From Pseudomonadales bacterium (GTDB taxonomy: Bacteria > Pseudomonadota > Gammaproteobacteria > Pseudomonadales > Azotimanducaceae), in assembly GCA_041395945.1 (NCBI GenBank), contig JAWKZN010000001.1, positions 868,001-932,000 of the forward strand: a DNA stretch of 64,000 bases. The letters are read 5' to 3'. The translations under genes were made by a program, and so were the position numbers. Below are positions 41,171 to 49,142 of this stretch, in pieces (within the stretch, counting starts at the first letter, position 1; every line of letters begins with the position of its first letter). Below the pieces are notes generated by a model. That model was not told where the DNA came from and did no database searches. It worked only from the letters and a program-made list of their open reading frames with translations.

Positions 41171-42412
41171 GTGAGAATTTCGTCCGCGCAGATCAATCAG
41201 CAGGGTATCGCCAGAATGCTGGAGATCTCCCAGGAAGTCGCGAAAACCCAGTCCCAGATGGCCACCGGCAAACGCATCAACAAGCCGGGAGACGATCCGG
41301 TGGGGGCTGCTCGCGTTATCCGCATCAAGCAGGAACTCGAGACCCGTGCCCAGTACCAGCGCAATATCGACGCAGCAGACGCCCAGCTCGCCCAGGAAGA
41401 CACTGTGCTGCAGCAGACGACGGACGTACTGCAGCGGATCCGCGAACTCGCGCTGGTGGCAAGTAACGGCGTGCAGTCTGCGGAAGACCGGCGCTTTGTC
41501 GCCATCGAAATCGAAGCGAGATTCGAAGAGCTGATGTCGCTCGTGAATACCCGGGGACCCACCGGGGAATACCTGTTCAGCGGCTTCAAAGGGGATGTGC
41601 GCCCGTTTGTGCTGGAGTCCGGCAATCTGGTGTTTCGTGGCGACGAAGGACAGCGCCGGCTGCAGGTCGACAGCGGTCAGTACGTGACGGTCAACAACTC
41701 CGGGCGCGAGGTTTTCATGGACATCGAAACCGCGAGCCCGGTGTTCGTGGCCCGCGCCCATCCGCACAACGATGCCCTCGCAGCGGCTTCGATCAGCGCC
41801 GGTCGGGTGTCTGATGCGGAGCAGATAGCCGCCTTCTATCCCGACGATCTCATCATCGAGTTCAGGCCTTTGTCGGAAGATCCGACCGGTGCGGCGAATT
41901 TCACCGTGCGACGGGTGAGTGATAACCGGGTGGTGGAGGGTTTTCAGAACATCCGCTATCAGCCAGGTACCGAGATCAGCGTCGCCGGAATGAGTTTCCG
42001 CATGAACGGACAACCCCAGGTGGGCGACAGATTCGTGGTGGAAACCACCAGCAAGCGGGACGTGCTGAGTACTGTCAAACAGCTGACCGACGGGCTTAAA
42101 AGCATGGATCCGTCCACAGACCCGGTAGAGTTTCAGCGCCTGCTCGACGACGGTCTCACCGGCATCGACAATGCCATGAACCGTATTCTCGAAGTCCGCT
42201 CCCAGCTGGGCGCGCGCATGAACACCATCGACAGTGCCCGCGCGCTGCATGAGAGCCTCAATCTCGAGGGTCAGCGGGTGTTGTCCGACATCCAGGACCT
42301 CGATTTTGCCGAGGCTGCCAGCCGCCTGAGCTTTCAGTCTTTCCTGCTCGAAGCCGCCCAGCAGAGCTTTGTCCGCATCAGTGGTCTGTCGCTGTTCAAT
42401 GCGCTGCGCTAG
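41171..42412 (+). CDS. flgL: FlgL, hook-filament junction protein
   Basis: A 413-residue junction protein, about 100 longer than E. coli FlgL. MRISSAQINQQGIARMLEISQEVAKTQSQMATGKRINKPGDDPVGAARV and the C-terminal LDFAEAASRLSFQSFLLEAAQQSFVRI are diagnostic. The flagellin-like helices flank a moderately extended D2 region (about 170-330). GTG start two bases after flgK. It ends the flgB operon. Confidence 0.95.
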   Translation: MRISSAQINQQGIARMLEISQEVAKTQSQMATGKRINKPGDDPVGAARVIRIKQELETRAQYQRNIDAADAQLAQEDTVLQQTTDVLQRIRELALVASNGVQSAEDRRFVAIEIEARFEELMSLVNTRGPTGEYLFSGFKGDVRPFVLESGNLVFRGDEGQRRLQVDSGQYVTVNNSGREVFMDIETASPVFVARAHPHNDALAAASISAGRVSDAEQIAAFYPDDLIIEFRPLSEDPTGAANFTVRRVSDNRVVEGFQNIRYQPGTEISVAGMSFRMNGQPQVGDRFVVETTSKRDVLSTVKQLTDGLKSMDPSTDPVEFQRLLDDGLTGIDNAMNRILEVRSQLGARMNTIDSARALHESLNLEGQRVLSDIQDLDFAEAASRLSFQSFLLEAAQQSFVRISGLSLFNALR

Positions 42413-42477
42413 CCGGCGGGTCAACCACGCCGATCTGAGGTGCTCAGCCAGGGGCTTGGAAAGAGGTTGATCAGAGC

Positions 42478-42621
42478 GTGGTCGAGGATCGGATACACCG
42501 GGCCTCGCTCAGCAGCTCCGCTGTGCCCTCGCGTAGCGTTTTGCCTCGCGTGAGGAACACGCGAGTCAAAACACTGCACTCGGCTTCGCTACACGGCCCG
42601 GTGTACCCGATCCTCGACCAC
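42478..42621. repeat. Nested palindrome A upstream of fliC
   Basis: A 27-base left arm at 42478-42504 and right arm at 42595-42621 match as inverted repeats with one mismatch. Inside lies a second hairpin, 42538-42572, with arms GTTTTG and CTCGCGTG and loop AGGAA. Could be a REP/MITE-like element, an attenuator of flgL readthrough, or both. Confidence 0.8.
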
Positions 42622-42721
42622 ACTGGATAATTCTTTCCGAGCTTCCTGGCTGCGCGTCTGTGCGCTCTGTTGGAAGTCGGGGAGATCCGACTGAGGCGTC
42701 TTGGATCCCTCCTGAAGCTGG

Positions 42722-42853
42722 GGTGGAGAGGGGGGTGTGGCGGACCGTGGAGCGAGGCCGAGCGCGGCAGATTGACCCGCTTCGGGGCAACTCTGCCAAG
42801 AGAGGGAAGCCCGGAGGGCCCGAGCGTAGGTCCGCCACACCCCTCTCTCCACC
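42722..42853. repeat. Nested palindrome B upstream of fliC
   Basis: A 25-base left arm at 42722-42746 and right arm at 42829-42853 are inverted repeats with one mismatch. The centre contains a second hairpin, 42766-42797, with GGCAGA/TCTGCC, TTG/CAA and CCCG/CGGG pairs. It lies 100 bases after palindrome A, with a similar architecture but different arm sequence. Confidence 0.8.
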
Positions 42854-42957
42854 ACAGCCTCGTAATCTGCTCCAAAAAACAGACTCAGCGGGATCTGCCT
42901 ACGATGCCAGCGGAGTTCCGCACCGCTGGCGCCTGCCGGAAATGTGACCCAGTCCCC

Positions 42958-42984
42958 TAAAGATTCCTCCTCCCACGCCGCTAC
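42958..42984 (+). promoter_or_regulatory. Sigma-28 promoter of fliC
   Basis: TAAAGATT (42958-42965), 11 bases, GCCGCTAC (42977-42984). The consensus is TAAAGTTT-N11-GCCGATAA. The -35 element matches seven of eight and the -10 keeps GCCG. It lies 94 bases upstream of the fliC start codon. Confidence 0.85.
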
Positions 42985-43078
42985 AGGCACTGAGTACCCC
43001 TGCATTGCCCTGCACTGCGTCGGGAACGAATGGGCCATACCGGCCTGAACCAGGATTGGTTGAACTACGGAGTAGGAA

Positions 43079-45238
43079 ATGCCCCAGATTATCAATACCA
43101 ACATCGGATCGTTGACGGCACAGCGAAATCTGAACAACACGCAGGCTGCCAGTCTGCAGGCGCTGACCCGGTTGTCGTCCGGTCTGCGCATCAACAGTGC
43201 ACGGGACGATGCGGCCGGTCTGGCCATCTCGACCCGATTCACCGCGCAGGTGCGGGGTCTCACCGTCGCCATGCGGAACGCGAACGACGGCATTTCCCTT
43301 GCCCAGACGGCGGAAGGCGCCCTCGGTGCCATGACCGAGAGTCTCCAGCGGTTGCGGGAACTGGCTCTGCAGGCATCCAACGCCACCAACAGTGACTCTG
43401 ACCGTCAGGCACTGAACGCGGAAGCAAGCCAGCTGATCGCGGAACTGAGCAGGGTCAGTGAGCAGACCAACTTCAACGGCCGCAACCTGCTCGACGGCAG
43501 CTTCTCATCCAGCGTGCAGATCGGCACCAACGCCGGCGAGACGGTGGACATCTCCATCAATCAGGTGACAGCCGACAAACTCGGCGGCGGCATCGGTGCG
43601 GGCATCAGCTCCATCGGTACCAGCACGGCGCTGAGCAGCGGTGACCTGATCATCAACGGTGTGGCCGTTGGCGCATCGGCTGCTGCAGACGACGTGGCCT
43701 CGGTGGCAAACAACGCTCAAAGCGCGATCTCCAAGTCCGCGGCCATCAACCGTGTCACCAACCAGACCGGTGTCGAAGCCCAGGTCAATACCAACCGGGT
43801 CGGCGGTTCCAACATGACCGCCACCCCGACGGCGACCACGGGCGCCATCACCCTCAATGGTGTGACCATCAACATCACGACAGGCGCATCGTCCACCAGC
43901 CAGAACCGGCAGGCGGTCGTGGATGCCATCAACGCACGTTCTGCTCAGACCGGCGTGATTGCGGTAGACACCGAATCCGACTCCGGTGGCGTCGTGCTGG
44001 AAGCAGCAGATGGGCGCAACATCACCATAGTGGAAGCTGGCGGCAGCACCCTGACCGAGGCCTCTACAGGCCTGAACTTTACTGCTGACGGTACCGAGAC
44101 CTTCACCGGTGGCTTCACCCTGGTTTCCCGGGATGGCAGCGACATCTCCATAGACGGTGGCGACGGCACCATCACCAACGGTGGCAACCTGGCCAATGCA
44201 GGCCTGAGTCGCGGTACCTTTGGTGGCACGACCGCCGCAGTGGTTACCCAGGCTGTCGTTACCGCTGCAGCTGCTACCCCGACCACGGCGACACTGGCAG
44301 CAGGCGATCTGGTGATCAATGGCGTATCCATCGATGCCAGTCGGGCAGCCGATGATACCGCCTCGGATACCACGGCGAACTCCAGCAGCCGCAGCAACTC
44401 GGCTATCGCCGTCGCCGCGGCCATCAATCGCGCCAGCGCGCAGACCGGTGTCAGAGCCACTGCAAACGCAACCTCGGTTGTTGGTACCACGGGTACGGCA
44501 GTCGCCGGTACCGCTGACATCACCATCAATGGTGTGGCGATCAGTCAGGTGACGGTATCGGGCACCACTTCAGCAGCGGTGGAATCGGCGCGCACGGCTT
44601 CGGTCGACGCGATCAATGCCCGCAGCGGACAGACCGGGGTTACCGCGGCAGACAACGGCACCAGCATCACGCTGACTGCTGCTGACGGTCGTAACATCGC
44701 GATCTCGGTGGTGGAAGGCGCGGCAGGTACCGCGGCTACGATCGGGCTTGGTGGCACCACCAACATCGGTATCGGTGCACACGCTGCGAACGCAGTCACC
44801 ACCTCAGGCACCATCACCCTGTCTTCTGCCAGAGAGCTGACTGTCTCTGCAGGTGTCAACGGTGACAGCCAGGTCGCTCTTTCCGGCTTCGAGCAGGGCA
44901 CCTTCGGCGGTGGTGTGGATGGACAGTTCCTCACGGAAGTGGACATCTCCACGGTTGAAGGCGCAGAGCGGGCTCTGTCCGCGGTCGACAACGCGCTGGA
45001 TACGGTAAACGCGGAGCGGGCGAACCTCGGTGCCATCCAGAACCGTCTGGATTCCACGATCGGATCGCTGGCCATCAACTCCGAAAACCTGTCCTCCGCC
45101 CGTTCGCGGATTCTGGATGCGGACTTCGCCAGAGAGACAGCCGAACTGTCGCGTACCCAGGTACTGCAGCAGGCGGGTATCTCGATTCTGGCGCAGGCCA
45201 ATGCTCAGCCGCAGCTGGTCCTGTCCCTCCTTCAGTAA
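43079..45238 (+). CDS. fliC: Flagellin, enlarged
   Basis: A 719-residue filament subunit; many flagellins have 280-500. The N-terminal helices (INTNIGSLTAQRNLNNTQAASLQALTRLSSGLRINSARDDAAGLAIS) and C-terminal helices (SRILDADFARETAELSRTQVLQQAGISILAQANAQPQLVLSLL) are standard. The surface region (about 180-630) is Thr/Ala/Gly/Asn-rich and contains two related units starting with SSGDLIINGV (residue 186) and AAGDLVINGV (residue 407), a period of 221 residues, with INRxxxQTGV and GRNI in both. GGAG lies seven bases before the ATG. TLR5-type D1 is unchanged. Confidence 0.97.
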   Translation: MPQIINTNIGSLTAQRNLNNTQAASLQALTRLSSGLRINSARDDAAGLAISTRFTAQVRGLTVAMRNANDGISLAQTAEGALGAMTESLQRLRELALQASNATNSDSDRQALNAEASQLIAELSRVSEQTNFNGRNLLDGSFSSSVQIGTNAGETVDISINQVTADKLGGGIGAGISSIGTSTALSSGDLIINGVAVGASAAADDVASVANNAQSAISKSAAINRVTNQTGVEAQVNTNRVGGSNMTATPTATTGAITLNGVTINITTGASSTSQNRQAVVDAINARSAQTGVIAVDTESDSGGVVLEAADGRNITIVEAGGSTLTEASTGLNFTADGTETFTGGFTLVSRDGSDISIDGGDGTITNGGNLANAGLSRGTFGGTTAAVVTQAVVTAAAATPTTATLAAGDLVINGVSIDASRAADDTASDTTANSSSRSNSAIAVAAAINRASAQTGVRATANATSVVGTTGTAVAGTADITINGVAISQVTVSGTTSAAVESARTASVDAINARSGQTGVTAADNGTSITLTAADGRNIAISVVEGAAGTAATIGLGGTTNIGIGAHAANAVTTSGTITLSSARELTVSAGVNGDSQVALSGFEQGTFGGGVDGQFLTEVDISTVEGAERALSAVDNALDTVNAERANLGAIQNRLDSTIGSLAINSENLSSARSRILDADFARETAELSRTQVLQQAGISILAQANAQPQLVLSLLQ
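43631..44930 (+). repeat. Tandem duplicated surface module inside fliC
   Basis: Unit A (from 43631) and unit B (from 44294) share SGDLxINGV, INRxxxQTGV, ITxNGV, a DAINARSxQTGV helix and AADGRNI in order. The offset is 663 bases. Copies are clearly homologous in protein but diverged in DNA. Confidence 0.85.
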
Positions 45239-45262
45239 GAAGGGCCAGGCGTAATCAGGTAA

Positions 45263-45304
45263 GGACGGAGGATGCCGGTGTCTGACATCGGCACCCTCCG
45301 GACC
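45263..45304 (+). terminator. Strong hairpin between fliC and flaG
   Basis: GGACGGAGGATGCCGGTGTC can pair with GACATCGGCACCCTCCGGACC with few mismatches, a stem of about 20 pairs and a one- to three-base loop. It sits 25 bases after the fliC stop. No T-tract follows, so it may stabilise the very abundant flagellin mRNA and reduce readthrough into flaG. Confidence 0.6.
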
Positions 45305-45324
45305 CTGAACTCGAGAGGTCGGTC

Positions 45325-45789
45325 ATGAGTGAGTTGAGTACGCTAGGTTCGAACGGTCCGCGTGCAGCCGCACGAGAGCGCGGCCGCAACGATGCGGCAG
45401 TCGATGTAGTCAAGGCGGCAACTGTGAGCCCGGCAGGCGGCAGAAAAGTGCCGGCTCCCGAAGTTTCCGAAACTTCGGCAGCTCTGAAAAGCAATCAGGT
45501 TGCGGCCGATGCGCGGGTTGAACGCGCAGTGGCGAAGCTGAATGACTACGTACAGTCCTACCAGAGAGATCTGAAGTTCACATTGGACCGCGATCTCGGC
45601 AGACCCATCGTTCATGTGGTCGACCGGAACACCCAGGAGGTGATCCGGCAGATTCCGAACGATGTCACCCTGCGACTGGCACGGAACTTGAAGGCTATCG
45701 AGCAGGAGCGCATTGCAGCCTCCTACAACGATGGCCAGGGCAAGCAGGTGCAGGATGCGAGCCTCGGGTTGATTAACACGAGGATCTGA
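45325..45789 (+). CDS. flaG: FlaG-like protein
   Basis: A 154-residue FlaG protein. The conserved C-terminal FlaG domain (about 60-140) contains AKLNDYVQSYQRDLKFTLDRDLGRPIVHVVDRNTQEVIRQIPNDVTLRLARNL, as in pseudomonads and Vibrio, where flaG affects filament length. The N-terminal 60 residues are Ala-rich and disordered. ATG with GAGAGG six bases upstream. It sits between two strong hairpins. Confidence 0.92.
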   Translation: MSELSTLGSNGPRAAARERGRNDAAVDVVKAATVSPAGGRKVPAPEVSETSAALKSNQVAADARVERAVAKLNDYVQSYQRDLKFTLDRDLGRPIVHVVDRNTQEVIRQIPNDVTLRLARNLKAIEQERIAASYNDGQGKQVQDASLGLINTRI

Positions 45790-45792
45790 ACA

Positions 45793-45821
45793 TCCGGATG
45801 GCGGCATCGCCGCCATCCGGA
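45793..45821 (+). terminator. Perfect 13-bp hairpin behind flaG
   Basis: TCCGGATGGCGGC (45793-45805) and GCCGCCATCCGGA (45809-45821) form a perfect stem with loop ATC. The sequence CTTCCTCAT follows instead of a T-tract. It lies four bases after the flaG stop and 27 before fliD. Confidence 0.7.
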
Positions 45822-45847
45822 CTTCCTCATATCAGACAAGAGACGTC

Positions 45848-48283
45848 ATGGCATCCATTCAATCTCTCGGTATCGGATCCGGTCTGCTGACTTCCGAACT
45901 GGTGGATGACATCATCGCCGCGGAGCGGGAATCCACCGATCTGCGCATCAATGCAAAAAAGGCCGAATACGAAGCCCGTATTTCCTCCTACGGCGCGATC
46001 AAGAGTCAGCTCGACAGTCTGCGCAGCACGGCAGATGCGCTGAGCAATTCGAATACGCTGCTCAGTAATCTGGTCACCTCCAGCAACGAAGGCGCGGCCG
46101 GTGCGACGGCCACTGCCCAGGCAACGCCCGGTGTCCATTCCGTCGAAGTTCTGTCCCTGGCTCGAGCGCACACCCTTGCCAGCAGCCGCTTCGATGACAT
46201 TCAGGATCCGGTCGGCGAAGGCACCCTGAGTTTCCGGTTCGGCACGACCACGTTCAGTGGCACGGATTACGACAGCTTCACCGTCAATCCGAGTCGACTG
46301 GGTGGCAGTGTGGTGATCGACAGCTCCAACAACAGCCTGAGTGGCGTGCGGGATGCCATCAACCAGGCAGGCATCGGTGTTGTGGCAAGTATCGTCAATG
46401 ATGGCGAAGGTTACGTGCTGGTGCTGACCTCAAGCCAGTCCGGCGAAAACAACAGTATGGAGATCACGGCAACTGAAAGCGGAACACCCGGACTCAGTGC
46501 CCTGGCGTTCAACGCAGGCGCCAGCACCGCCGGCACCAATCTGACCCAGACAGTAGCCGCTGACGATGCCCGGATGCGCATCGACGGCATCGTCGTCCGC
46601 CGCAAAACCAACGAGTTCACCGATGTGGTGCCGGGTGTCACCTTCACCGCCCGGGGTCTCAATGCCGGTGCACCGGCCACCATCGCCATTGTGCAGGATA
46701 CAGCCAGCATCTCAGAGCGGATGCAGTCCTTTGTCGATGCGTTCAATGCCATGAAATCCGTGGCCGATGAGCTCACCGCATTCGATGAGGAGCGCGGCTC
46801 CGGCGCACTGCTCATCGGCGATTCGCTGTTGCGCAGTGTGCGCTCCCAGATGCGCCGCATGCTCAACGCCAGCGTACCGGGGTTGCAGTCGACCACCCTG
46901 CGGGCACTGGTCGATCTCGGCGTGAGCACTGATCAGAACGCAGACTTCAAGCTCAAGCTCGACTCGGCAAAGCTGGAATCGGTACTCAGGAGCATGCCGC
47001 GGGATGCTGCCGCGATGCTGGCCGACCAGCGTCAGTCTTCGGATGACCTGGTGCGTTTTGTGAACTACCAGCCCAGGACCCAGGCCGGTACCTACGATGT
47101 GGAGGTCACCCGGCTGGCAACCAGAGGCCGGCTCGATGGCGCCACCACCGCGGCTCTGGCCGGGCCGGTAGTGATCGATGCCAGCAACGACGAACTGACG
47201 CTGCGCATCGACGGTGTCAGTACCGGTACCATCAGTATTCCCCAGGGCAGCTATGCCGACGGGGCGGCGGTGGCTCAGGTACTCAACAATCTGATCAACG
47301 ATGTGCCCGCGCTGACAACCGCACGGGCATCCGTCTCGGTGACCTACAACGACACTCTGCAACGTCTGGAGGTGGTTTCCACGAGTTACGGCAGTCGCTC
47401 CCGGGTGGCATTGCTGGGTGCTGAAGCCGGTGTGACAACCACCCTGGGTCTTGCTGCCGGTGATGGCATCACCGGCGTGGATACCGCAGGCCGCATCAAT
47501 GGTATCGAGGGTATCGGCTCCGGCCAGTTTCTGTCTCTGCCATCCGGACCGCCGCCGGCGACGGCGGGAAGGTATGTAGCTGCCCCGATCGCGGGTTTTG
47601 CTACGCCGCCGCTGACCATCGATGCCACCAACGGCACTTTCTCCGTGGCGGTCGATGGTGTGAGTTCCGGAAGCATTGTGCTCGCCGAAGGGGACTACGC
47701 GAGTGGCGAGGCACTGGCGACCCAGATGCAGAGCGCCATCAACGAAGATCCGGCACTGGCTGCCGGCAATCGATCCGTGACGGTACAGTTCGACAGTGCA
47801 ACCGGACGCTTCGCCATCGCTTCCGCAAGCCGTGGAAACGCATCGACTGTGAATCTGCTCAGTGCGACCCCGGAGACTGTCAGCGCACTCGGCCTTGAAG
47901 TCCGTCAGGGAGAGCCCGGCCGTCCGGCGGGACGCAGTGCTGATCCGGCGGGGGGCATTCAGATCCAGGTGCAGGGCACCACGCTCGGTTCCCGGGGTAC
48001 AGTGACCCTGGTGCGTGGTGTCATGAATCAGTTCGATCGCTATCTCGACAGTGTGCTCAACTTCGGCGGTTCCCTCGATGCCAAGCTGTCCACACTCGAT
48101 GACCAGATCGCCGAGCTGGACAAGGAATCCAAGGATTTCGACAAGCGCATGAATCTGCTCGAAGACCGGATGCGGATTCAGTTCGCAGCCGCAGACGCGC
48201 TGATTTCAGAACTCAACAGCACCTCGAGTTTTCTCGAGCAGCAGTTGAGCACTTTGCCTGGATACACGCGAAAAGATCGATAA
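45848..48283 (+). CDS. fliD: FliD, filament cap protein, enlarged
   Basis: An 811-residue cap protein; E. coli FliD has 468. The N terminus (IQSLGIGSGLLTSELVDDIIAAERES) and C terminus (YLDSVLNFGGSLDAKLSTLDDQIAELDKESKDFDKRMNLLEDRMRIQFAAADALISELNSTSSFLEQQL) are normal. Two related units follow each other in the centre, starting IDASNDELTLRIDGV (residue 443) and IDATNGTFSVAVDGV (residue 591), a period of about 148 residues. It must fold onto an enlarged flagellin end. Confidence 0.96.
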   Translation: MASIQSLGIGSGLLTSELVDDIIAAERESTDLRINAKKAEYEARISSYGAIKSQLDSLRSTADALSNSNTLLSNLVTSSNEGAAGATATAQATPGVHSVEVLSLARAHTLASSRFDDIQDPVGEGTLSFRFGTTTFSGTDYDSFTVNPSRLGGSVVIDSSNNSLSGVRDAINQAGIGVVASIVNDGEGYVLVLTSSQSGENNSMEITATESGTPGLSALAFNAGASTAGTNLTQTVAADDARMRIDGIVVRRKTNEFTDVVPGVTFTARGLNAGAPATIAIVQDTASISERMQSFVDAFNAMKSVADELTAFDEERGSGALLIGDSLLRSVRSQMRRMLNASVPGLQSTTLRALVDLGVSTDQNADFKLKLDSAKLESVLRSMPRDAAAMLADQRQSSDDLVRFVNYQPRTQAGTYDVEVTRLATRGRLDGATTAALAGPVVIDASNDELTLRIDGVSTGTISIPQGSYADGAAVAQVLNNLINDVPALTTARASVSVTYNDTLQRLEVVSTSYGSRSRVALLGAEAGVTTTLGLAAGDGITGVDTAGRINGIEGIGSGQFLSLPSGPPPATAGRYVAAPIAGFATPPLTIDATNGTFSVAVDGVSSGSIVLAEGDYASGEALATQMQSAINEDPALAAGNRSVTVQFDSATGRFAIASASRGNASTVNLLSATPETVSALGLEVRQGEPGRPAGRSADPAGGIQIQVQGTTLGSRGTVTLVRGVMNQFDRYLDSVLNFGGSLDAKLSTLDDQIAELDKESKDFDKRMNLLEDRMRIQFAAADALISELNSTSSFLEQQLSTLPGYTRKDR
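47174..48000 (+). repeat. Tandem duplicated module inside fliD
   Basis: Unit 1 starts at 47174 and unit 2 at 47618. Both read IDAxN-x4-VDGVS-x-G-x-I followed by a Q/E-G-x-Y/D-ASG-like step, an IN helix and a V-x-Y/F strand, then a related Leu-Gly-rich turn. The offset is 444 bases. Confidence 0.8.
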
Positions 48284-48357
48284 AAGATTGACAACGACTC
48301 AAGTTTTCGCCCACCCGACCGATTCAGTAAGAGCCCGTACAGACTTTGAGAGACAAT

Positions 48358-48756
48358 GTGAACAAAGCCATCGCCCAGTACCGCAAACTCGACGTGCAGA
48401 CCGTAGTGGACTCAGCGAGTCCGCATCAGCTGATCGAAATGCTGATACAGGGAGCCTGTGCACGCATGAAGCAGGCAAAGGGCTGCATTCAGCACGGCGA
48501 CATCGAAGGTCGAAGTCGCGCCATCAATGCCACTCTGGATATCCTCAGTGGCCTGCAGGCTTCCCTGGACCATGAGCGAGGTGGTGATCTGTCGGCCAAT
48601 CTGGACGCCCTGTACGACTACATGCAGCGACGACTGTTTCGCGCCAGTCTCGAAAACGACGCTGCAGGTCTGGACGAGGTCATCGATCTGATGCGTACCC
48701 TCAAGGATGCCTGGGCGGCGATAGCCAGCGATCTGCCGGAAGTCGCGCATGCCTGA
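48358..48756 (+). CDS. fliS: FliS, flagellin export chaperone
   Basis: A 132-residue helical chaperone that blocks premature flagellin assembly. VNKAIAQYRKLDVQTVVDSASPHQLIEMLIQGACARMKQAKGCIQHGD and GDLSANLDALYDYMQRRLFRASLENDA are typical. The GTG at 48358 has GAGAG five bases upstream; a TTG four codons earlier is possible. It overlaps the next gene by eight bases. Confidence 0.93.
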   Translation: MNKAIAQYRKLDVQTVVDSASPHQLIEMLIQGACARMKQAKGCIQHGDIEGRSRAINATLDILSGLQASLDHERGGDLSANLDALYDYMQRRLFRASLENDAAGLDEVIDLMRTLKDAWAAIASDLPEVAHA

Positions 48757-49039
48757 ATCAGGTCCGGGGCCGGCCGCTCTGACTGACCTGCTCGGTCGCA
48801 TAGAGCAGGCCATCGGCGAAGGAGAACTCGCCGATGCGGTCTCTCTCAGCCGGATGCTGAACTCGCAGTTGCGCGCCCGTTGCGGTGAGTCTCTGGATCC
48901 CGCGGACCTCGAAACATCCGATGCCCGGGTTCGACTGCTGCTCGGGCGTACGGCCACTCTGCGCTCCGAGCTCATGAAGAAACTCAGCAGCAGTGCGCGT
49001 CGGCGGGATGCCGCCCGCGCCTATCAGATCACGACTTAG
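48749..49039 (+). CDS. FliT-like small helical protein
   Basis: A 96-residue protein in the FliT position (fliD-fliS-x), predicted almost fully helical, with TDLLGRIEQAIGEGELADAVSLSRMLNSQL and LLLGRTATLRSELMKKLSSSARRRDAARAYQ. FliT family proteins are short, helical and poorly conserved; this one is compatible but lacks a firm signature. It would be a chaperone of FliD. The eight-base overlap with fliS suggests coupling. Confidence 0.6.
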   Translation: MPESGPGPAALTDLLGRIEQAIGEGELADAVSLSRMLNSQLRARCGESLDPADLETSDARVRLLLGRTATLRSELMKKLSSSARRRDAARAYQITT

Positions 49040-49084
49040 CCCCTCCCGATTCTGTCGCCGTATCGACACACGGACGACGGGAAT

Positions 49085-49112
49085 TTGACAACCCGCCAAC
49101 CGGGTCTTTACT
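49085..49112 (+). promoter_or_regulatory. Candidate sigma-70 promoter of fleQ
   Basis: TTGACA (49085-49090) and TTTACT (49107-49112) are 16 bases apart, in the 103-base gap before fleQ. FleQ-type genes usually have a vegetative promoter, as the master regulator heads the cascade. Confidence 0.5.
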
Positions 49113-49142
49113 TCCTCAGGACAGAACCTGCGGAAGCAAGGC

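Larger units (their letters stand above)
42413..43078. other. 666-base gap between flgL and fliC
   Basis: Holds two long nested palindromes (42478-42621 and 42722-42853), then a sigma-28 promoter (42958-42984) and an 88-base leader for fliC. No gene is supported; open frames here follow the palindromes on the minus strand, lack ribosome sites and have no recognisable domain. Confidence 0.75.

Noticed and set aside
42471..43389. Minus-strand open frames through the palindromes upstream of fliC
   Set aside because: They run through inverted repeats, the sigma-28 promoter and the fliC start, and lack ribosome sites or domain features.
43631..48000. Repeats in fliC and fliD as a possible CRISPR or mobile element
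   Set aside because: Units are hundreds of bases, in frame and diverged, typical of protein domain duplication, not of arrays or insertion sequences.
48281..48316. TTGACA before fliS as a promoter
   Set aside because: No -10 element at a workable distance.
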